NCBI GenBank assembly: GCA_014804085.1
Contig: JAAVAM010000028.1
Span: forward strand, 28,169 to 38,133
Source of the DNA: Treponema sp.
Lineage (GTDB): Bacteria; Spirochaetota; Spirochaetia; Treponematales; Treponemataceae
DNA length: 9,965 nt
Direction: 5' to 3'
How positions within the stretch are numbered: the first letter of the stretch is position 1; every line of letters starts with the position of its first letter. Made by a program: the position numbers and the translations under genes. The notes beneath the pieces were generated by a model. It worked only from the letters and a program-made list of their open reading frames with translations, did no database searches and had not been told where the DNA came from. Shown piece by piece: positions 6,877-9,965 of the stretch.

Positions 6877-7037
6877 ATATTGTCTCCTATAAAAAGGCAA
6901 AAAGAAAGTTGCAACTTTTTTTCTTGCCTTTTTATGCCACTTCGTAATGAAATGAGAAGTGGCATTTGATATGCAAGTTTCCAACGGAAACTTGACATGA
7001 TAAAAGTGCCGCGCCATTTGTGCGGTGCTTTTATCAT
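6873..7037 (-). CDS. Possible 54-codon leader ORF overlapping the NYN start (ATGA)
   Basis: On the minus strand an ORF begins at ATG 7037 (MIKAPHKWRG...) and ends at a TGA (6875-6873) that overlaps the NYN ATG as ATGA. AAGGAG lies upstream but only 2 nt from the ATG, which is too close for normal initiation. The frame runs through four inverted repeats and the peptide (basic, with SFCLFIGDNI at its end) resembles nothing I know. The overlap would suit translational coupling or a leader peptide, but chance is equally likely. Confidence 0.2.
   Translation of the reverse strand: MIKAPHKWRGTFIMSSFRWKLAYQMPLLISLRSGIKRQEKKLQLSFCLFIGDNI
6889..6935. repeat. Inverted repeat a: 46-bp near-perfect palindrome just upstream of the NYN SD
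   Basis: Arms 6889-6910 and 6913-6935 pair over 22 positions around GTTGCAAC, with one bulged C (6923) and one G-T pair (6904/6919). The ends are A-rich and T-rich (ATAAAAAGGCAA, TTGCCTTTTTAT). Read on the minus strand it ends in GCCTTTTTAT, like a Rho-independent terminator, immediately before the SD (6888-6883). It could act as an attenuator or a leader stem. Confidence 0.85.
6934..6965. repeat. Inverted repeat b: perfect 10-bp stem
   Basis: ATGCCACTTC (6934-6943) and GAAGTGGCAT (6956-6965) are perfectly complementary around a 12-nt loop. Its first two bases are shared with the end of inverted repeat a. Confidence 0.85.
6971..6998. repeat. Inverted repeat c: 12-bp stem with one bulge
   Basis: ATGCAAGTTTCC (6971-6982) pairs with GGAAACTTGACAT (6986-6998) across a 3-nt loop, with a single bulged A at 6995. 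Its last bases overlap the start of inverted repeat d. Confidence 0.85.
6997..7037. repeat. Inverted repeat d: 16-bp stem
   Basis: ATGATAAAAGTGCCGC (6997-7012) pairs with GCGGTGCTTTTATCAT (7022-7037) around a 9-nt loop. Fourteen pairs are Watson-Crick and two are G-T as read on the plus strand (7007/7027, 7008/7026). On the minus strand the outer arm holds a TATGAT (7038-7033) that could be a -10 box, but I find no convincing -35. Confidence 0.85.
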
Positions 7038-7061
7038 ATCTCCTTATCTTGTACAAAAAGC

Positions 7062-7094
7062 GCAAGCGTGTGAGTACCTCGCCCATGCGCTTGC
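7062..7094. repeat. Inverted repeat e: 7-bp core stem extended by wobble pairs
   Basis: GCAAGCG (7062-7068) and CGCTTGC (7088-7094) are complementary. Inward there are two G-T pairs (7069/7087, 7070/7086) and two normal pairs. Outward there is one C-A mismatch followed by two more pairs. Confidence 0.6.
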
Positions 7095-7098
7095 ACTG

Positions 7099-7135
7099 CA
7101 TTCCCGCACTACGGACTTACCGAATTGCGGGAATG
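7099..7135. repeat. Inverted repeat f: perfect 10-bp stem just after the LRR gene
   Basis: CATTCCCGCA (7099-7108) pairs with TGCGGGAATG (7126-7135) across 17 nt. It starts 16 nt beyond the stop of the LRR lipoprotein gene (7151) in the direction of transcription. It is not followed by a T-tract on the minus strand, so it is not a canonical terminator. Confidence 0.75.
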
Positions 7136-7150
7136 TCGCTCGTCGGTGGT

Positions 7151-8209
7151 TCACTTGTCCGAGGTGTAAGTCGCCGCGGTCCAAGTGCTCCCGTCTTTTC
7201 CGATTATTGTTTTGCCGGGTAATCCGTCTGCATACGTATTATCCGATTGAGATCTATATATTCTTTCCCACTCCGTTTTCGTGCCGCCATAGGTCACGGT
7301 CATGAGGTTTTCGCAGTTTAAGAACGCCCATGTTTCGATTTTTGTCACGCTGTCGGGTATCGTCACGTCCGTAAGTTTTGTACAGCTTTTGAACGCCCAG
7401 CTTCCAATAGTCGTCACGCCATCGGGTATCGTCACGCTTGCGAGGCTCGTGCATCTGGTGAACGCGGAGCTCCCGATTTCCGTCACGCCTTTGCCTATCG
7501 TCACGTTCGTAAGTCTTGTACATCCCCAAAACGCATCGTCCTCAATTTTCGACACGCCTTTGCCTATCGTCACGCTTGCAAGGCTCGTGCATTCAAAGAA
7601 TGCTCGCATCCCGATATACGTCACGCTGTCGGGAATTGTCATGTCTGTGAGGTTCGTGCATTTCTCGAATGCATAGTTCCCAATCCTCGTTACGGTATTG
7701 GGGATAGTCACGCCCGTAAGGCTCGTGCAGTCATGGAACGCAGAGCCTACAATGCTTGTTATGCCTTCCGGGATTTCGATGATACCATCTGTAGGAAGTT
7801 TCTCCGCGACATAGCCGCTTACATACCCGTTGCCCACCTTAAGGTAGTCGGGGATTTTTGTCCACTTTGCCGTAAGCCTGATGTTGCTCGTTATGGGCGT
7901 GCCAAAGTCGAACTCCTCATCGCTTCCGTCCGCATACCAGCCCCTGAACAGGAAGCCTTCTAGGTACGGGTCGTTCTCAGGCTTTTTTACAAAGCCTCCC
8001 TTGGTGACAGATTCTTGCGACACAGCCCAGTCGCTTCCGTTATTCTTGTCGAATATCACCGTGCACTTGTTGTTATCGACAGGCTTCTCTGGTTCCTGCT
8101 CAGTCCCGCCGCCTTGGCTTCCGTCATTGCTGCACGAGGTGAACACTCCCGCTATGAGCATGAGTGCCATCACCGTATACCGTGTGATCCTTGACCATTT
8201 CTTCAACAT
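7151..8209 (-). CDS. BspA/TpLRR-type leucine-rich-repeat lipoprotein (352 aa)
   Basis: ATG 8209 is preceded by AGGAG at 7 nt. Residues 1-25 are a lipoprotein signal (MLKKWSRITRY, hydrophobic MALMLIAGVF) with lipobox FTSC, so Cys26 is probably lipidated, followed by a Ser/Gly/Glu-rich tether (27-46). Residues about 49-116 match a Listeria-Bacteroides (Flg_new/InlB B-type) repeat: CTVIFDKNNGSD, FLFRGWYAD, FDFGTPITSNIRLTAKW. Residues 145-305 contain seven 23-residue LRR_5 units with consensus TIPDSVTxIGxxAFxxCTSL, visible in the DNA as a 69-bp periodicity. The C-terminus (306-352) has no recognised domain. Such proteins are surface-exposed adhesins or binding proteins in oral and gut treponemes, Bacteroidetes and protists; the ligand here is unknown. 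It follows the small CGxWHL gene by 95 nt and precedes the hairpin-rich gap before the NYN gene. Confidence 0.92.
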   Translation of the reverse strand: MLKKWSRITRYTVMALMLIAGVFTSCSNDGSQGGGTEQEPEKPVDNNKCTVIFDKNNGSDWAVSQESVTKGGFVKKPENDPYLEGFLFRGWYADGSDEEFDFGTPITSNIRLTAKWTKIPDYLKVGNGYVSGYVAEKLPTDGIIEIPEGITSIVGSAFHDCTSLTGVTIPNTVTRIGNYAFEKCTNLTDMTIPDSVTYIGMRAFFECTSLASVTIGKGVSKIEDDAFWGCTRLTNVTIGKGVTEIGSSAFTRCTSLASVTIPDGVTTIGSWAFKSCTKLTDVTIPDSVTKIETWAFLNCENLMTVTYGGTKTEWERIYRSQSDNTYADGLPGKTIIGKDGSTWTAATYTSDK

Positions 8210-8253
8210 GGTTAAACTCCTTTGCGCTTTATGTCCGCCGACAATTATTTTTA

Positions 8254-8268
8254 CGCGGAACGTCCGCG
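8254..8268. repeat. Short inverted repeat between the CGxWHL gene and the LRR gene
   Basis: CGCGGA (8254-8259), loop ACG, TCCGCG (8263-8268). On the plus strand it is followed by CGTTTTT, terminator-like, but no plus-strand gene reads into it. On the minus strand it is followed by TAAAAATAATT. The rest of the 95-bp gap is unremarkable and I find no good promoter for the LRR gene, so cotranscription with the upstream genes is possible. Confidence 0.45.
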
Positions 8269-8304
8269 CGTTTTTCTGTGCGCTCTCTCCGTTTTACCCG
8301 GGCA

Positions 8305-8655
8305 CTACTGTCTGTGGGTAAGATGCCAGCCGCCTCCCTCCGGGCACTCATAGACGGTCAGGGCGATGCCCCGCGCCGCTTCAGAGCCTGTCCGCGCCTT
8401 TTCGGCATCCTCTCGCGTGGCATAGAGCCGTTTGCTCTTTCCGTGCGAATCCAGGCAAAGGCATGCGTACTCCTTGAACGTCACGCGGCTTTCCTGCGGC
8501 GCAAGATGCCAATTCCCGCACCGCCCGCACCGGTAAGGGTAGAGGCTCATGCCCCGCTCGCGCCGCTCATAGTCTGCGGATTCCTGCGCCTCCGATTCGG
8601 TCATAAAAACCGACAGGGGATTTCCCGATTTGCCGAAACACGTGTCGCTCTTCAT
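8305..8655 (-). CDS. Small protein with duplicated CGxWHL motif (116 aa), function unknown
   Basis: I do not recognise a named family. ATG 8655 overlaps the preceding stop as TGATG; a GTG at 8658 is a less likely start. The protein has two related halves. Residues 15-53 run FMTESEAQESADYERRERGM then YRCGRCGNWHLAP; residues 75-114 run YATREDAEKARTGSEAARGI then YECPEGGGWHLTH. Each half is an alpha-helical stretch with a basic middle, then a beta-like segment and a G/N-WHL motif. In the first half Cys43, Cys46 and His50 (CxxCGNWH) could form part of a zinc site. In the second only Cys104 remains, with His111. Small YRCPxCGxWHLT-like proteins occur in phages and bacterial genomes without a known role. 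The tight coupling to the DUF6261-like gene suggests joint function or stoichiometric expression. Confidence 0.8.
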   Translation of the reverse strand: MKSDTCFGKSGNPLSVFMTESEAQESADYERRERGMSLYPYRCGRCGNWHLAPQESRVTFKEYACLCLDSHGKSKRLYATREDAEKARTGSEAARGIALTVYECPEGGGWHLTHRQ

Positions 8656-9386
8656 CACGCATCCGCTCCCGCGTCCGCAGTGCCGCTCTTCTTCTTTCCG
8701 CCCAGTACTTCCTGCTTGAAGTGGTCAATCTCCGTATTCGCGTAGTCGATGAACGAGGCGTAGGCTTCTTCGCCCTCAAGCAGGGCATGGGCGTTCACGT
8801 GCAGCACGAGCATCTTGTACGCCTCGTCGCTCGCAATCCGCGCCGCTTTCAATGCGCCCGCCGTCTTTGCCGACCGTTCGTCCGTCCTTTGCCCGGTGAG
8901 TTCGCGCACATCTTCGTTCGCGGCTTTCAGCTTTTCCACGAACGCCGTGAGCGAAAGTGTCTTTACCTGCTTCGCGAATTTGCCCTCCAAGTCCTGAATG
9001 AAGTTGACGAGCAGCCCCGTCTCCTTGTCCATTTGCGCCTGCACGTCAATCTTGTAGTCCTTGACGTGCTGTTGCAAAACTTTTGCCGCCTCCGCGAGCG
9101 ACTCCACCGGGAATCCCGCGTAGCCCGCCACGGCTTTTTTGTAGCCCGCGTACAATTGGTCGCGCAATCTGTCCGCCGCCGCGATCTTGTCCGTGGTCAG
9201 GCTCTTGGCGGAGACCTGCAAGTTCTCGTCCTCCGCCTGCACTGCCGCCCGAAGTGCCGCAACCTGCGCCTTGCACTTTTCGGCGACGGCGGAGTCCTTC
9301 TCCGCCCGCTCCGCCATGTTCGACACGAACATGAAGTGCGCCGCATTGTTCATGCCGCCCACATACACCGTCTGGATTTCTTTCAT
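8655..9386 (-). CDS. DUF6261-like alpha-helical protein (243 aa)
   Basis: ATG 9386 is preceded by a strong AAAGGAGGA with 6 nt spacing. The whole protein reads as alpha-helical, without signal peptide or membrane segments, and ends in a Lys/Ala/Gly tail (GGKKKSGTADAGADA). The layout matches what I recall of DUF6261, a family of unknown function best known from Bacteroidota: an N-terminal NNAAHFMFVSNM segment, a mid-region AADRLRDQLYAGYKKAVAGY, EAAKVLQQHVKDYK (about 98-111), TAFVEKLKAANEDVREL with TGQRTDERSAKT (about 148-176), and a C-terminal helix EEAYASFIDYANTEIDHFKQ. The assignment is by pattern memory, so the family name is less certain than the gene. It is the first gene of the minus-strand set; its upstream region carries a short hairpin and the second 42-bp array. 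Its TGA overlaps the next ATG. Confidence 0.82.
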   Translation of the reverse strand: MKEIQTVYVGGMNNAAHFMFVSNMAERAEKDSAVAEKCKAQVAALRAAVQAEDENLQVSAKSLTTDKIAAADRLRDQLYAGYKKAVAGYAGFPVESLAEAAKVLQQHVKDYKIDVQAQMDKETGLLVNFIQDLEGKFAKQVKTLSLTAFVEKLKAANEDVRELTGQRTDERSAKTAGALKAARIASDEAYKMLVLHVNAHALLEGEEAYASFIDYANTEIDHFKQEVLGGKKKSGTADAGADA

Positions 9387-9414
9387 AGGAATCCTCCTTT
9401 GTGCTGATATGATG

Positions 9415-9432
9415 CCGCCGCATACGCGGCGG
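9415..9432. repeat. Short palindrome in the leader of the DUF6261-like gene
   Basis: CCGCCGC (9415-9421), loop ATAC, GCGGCGG (9426-9432): a perfect 7-bp GC stem located 17 bp upstream of the SD. It could be an operator or an mRNA leader stem. I find no convincing -35/-10 pair around it. Confidence 0.55.
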
Positions 9433-9475
9433 TCGTTTCCGGGTTAGTTTGGACGTGCGCGGAGAATCCTGCGGA

Positions 9476-9853
9476 CTCATTCCGTGCGCCAAATTCGCAC
9501 CTGTCGAGTGCTGACAGGGCATCTTGTGCGCCAAATGTGTGCTTGTTAAATGCTGAGAAAGAATCTTGCGCACCAAATTCGCACTTGTCGGTTGCTGGCA
9601 AGGAATTTGGCGCGCAAAATTCGTACTTGTCGAGTGCTGAGAGGGAATTTGTTGCACCAAATTCGTACTTGTCGAATGCTGACAAGGAATTTTGTGCGCC
9701 AAATTTGTATTTGTTGAGTGCTGAGAAGGAATTTGTTGCGCCAAATTCGTACTTGTCGAATGCTGGGAAGGAATTTGTTGCACCAAATTCGTGCTTGTTG
9801 ACTGCTGAGAGGAAATTTTGCGCACCAAATGCGCACTTGTCGGGATACGAAAG
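9476..9853. repeat. 42-bp tandem repeat array 2 (nine units)
   Basis: Nine units of exactly 42 bp begin at 9476, 9518, 9560, 9602, 9644, 9686, 9728, 9770 and 9812. The typical unit is GGAATTTGTTGCACCAAATT followed by CGTACTTGTCGAATGCTGA and a short purine end. Each good unit contains an inverted repeat, GAATTTG-N6-CAAATTC. The outer units are more diverged than the central ones. All minus-strand frames stay open because 42 is divisible by 3. The unit aligns in the same phase with array 1 (shared TGCTG, GAATTT and CGT-C-GTC blocks), so they are one family. Together with the flanks, 9399-9965 has no gene that I can support. Confidence 0.9.
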
Positions 9854-9878
9854 CCCGTCAGCAACGGCTTTGCGGGGT

Positions 9879-9898
9879 CTTGGGGCGGCAGCCCCAAG
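9879..9898. repeat. GC-rich hairpin next to array 2
   Basis: CTTGGGGC (9879-9886), loop GGCA, GCCCCAAG (9891-9898) is a perfect 8-bp stem. It has no T-tract and so is not a standard terminator. Comparable short GGGGC/GCCCC palindromes are common dispersed intergenic elements in bacterial genomes. Confidence 0.7.
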
Positions 9899-9927
9899 CG
9901 GTGCTGGGGAAGGTGGGAGGTTTGGAG

Positions 9928-9965
9928 GGAGGAAACCCCCGCTTCCGAGTAGAGGGGGTTCCTCC
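9928..9965. repeat. Long inverted repeat at the right window edge
   Basis: GGAGGAAACCCCC (9928-9940) pairs with GGGGGTTCCTCC (9954-9965) across a 13-nt loop, with one extra A in the left arm. The element runs to the window edge, so it may be longer. The adjacent 9906-9932 is strongly G-rich on the plus strand, with several GG and GGG runs. Confidence 0.7.

Noticed and set aside
6877..7101. N-terminal extension of the NYN protein back to 7101
   Set aside because: The extra 75 residues are encoded by the inverted-repeat region. A strong SD precedes ATG 6876 and the NYN domain starts immediately there.
8305..9386. Toxin-antitoxin pair (DUF6261-like plus small CGxWHL protein)
   Set aside because: The overlap and small size are suggestive, but neither protein shows a toxin fold or a DNA-binding antitoxin domain, and the larger gene comes first. 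There is no positive evidence.
9476..9853. CRISPR array
   Set aside because: Units are contiguous 42-bp repeats with no unique spacers, they diverge along their whole length, and no cas gene is present. The same applies to 2977-3396.
9046..9897. 283-codon minus-strand frame through array 2 into the DUF6261-like gene
   Set aside because: It is a different frame from the DUF6261-like gene, combines the open repeat array with an out-of-frame shadow of that gene, and has no SD or domain.

Overview
The window looks like an accessory stretch of a fairly GC-rich, host- or gut-associated bacterium. A Treponema-like spirochaete is the best guess. The reasons are tandem ankyrin proteins with short spirochaete-style signal peptides, an exported protein with a GDKGPSGGIVFYY module, a BspA/TpLRR-type leucine-rich-repeat lipoprotein with a permissive lipobox, and 42-bp intergenic repeat arrays. 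The genus is inferred from style, not from a marker gene.

Layout, left to right. (1) 1-2911, minus strand: a three-gene operon read leftwards. It encodes an ankyrin-repeat lipoprotein (2911-1745), a second exported ankyrin-repeat protein (1734-379) and an exported GGIVFYY-module protein that runs off the left edge (365-1). Gaps are 10 and 13 nt, and each gene has a strong Shine-Dalgarno (SD) sequence. (2) 2977-3396: ten tandem 42-bp units between two good divergent sigma70-type promoters, one for the ankyrin operon and one for gpmI. (3) 3499-5166, plus strand: gpmI, cofactor-independent phosphoglycerate mutase, the only clear housekeeping gene, ending at a strong bidirectional terminator (5171-5207). 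(4) 5224-9386, minus strand: five co-oriented genes. In transcription order these are a DUF6261-like coiled protein, a small CGxWHL two-repeat protein coupled to it by TGATG, an LRR lipoprotein, a NYN-LOTUS-cold-shock-like RNA-acting protein, and an SGNH hydrolase with its own, apparently leaderless, promoter. (5) 9387-9965: no gene. It holds a short hairpin, a second 42-bp array (nine units) related to the first, and GC-rich palindromes at the edge.

Three things stand out. The NYN protein joins a PIN-like nuclease domain to two putative RNA-binding modules (OST-HTH/LOTUS and a cold-shock-like fold). The 270-bp gap before it is almost fully tiled with six inverted repeats, in what would be its 5' leader if transcription enters from upstream. 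The two 42-bp arrays, 6 kb apart, belong to one family and both sit upstream of operons for exported or unknown proteins. A system in which the NYN protein acts on the hairpin RNA is speculation, but it is the most testable novelty here. I see no tRNA, rRNA, transposase, integrase or CRISPR array.
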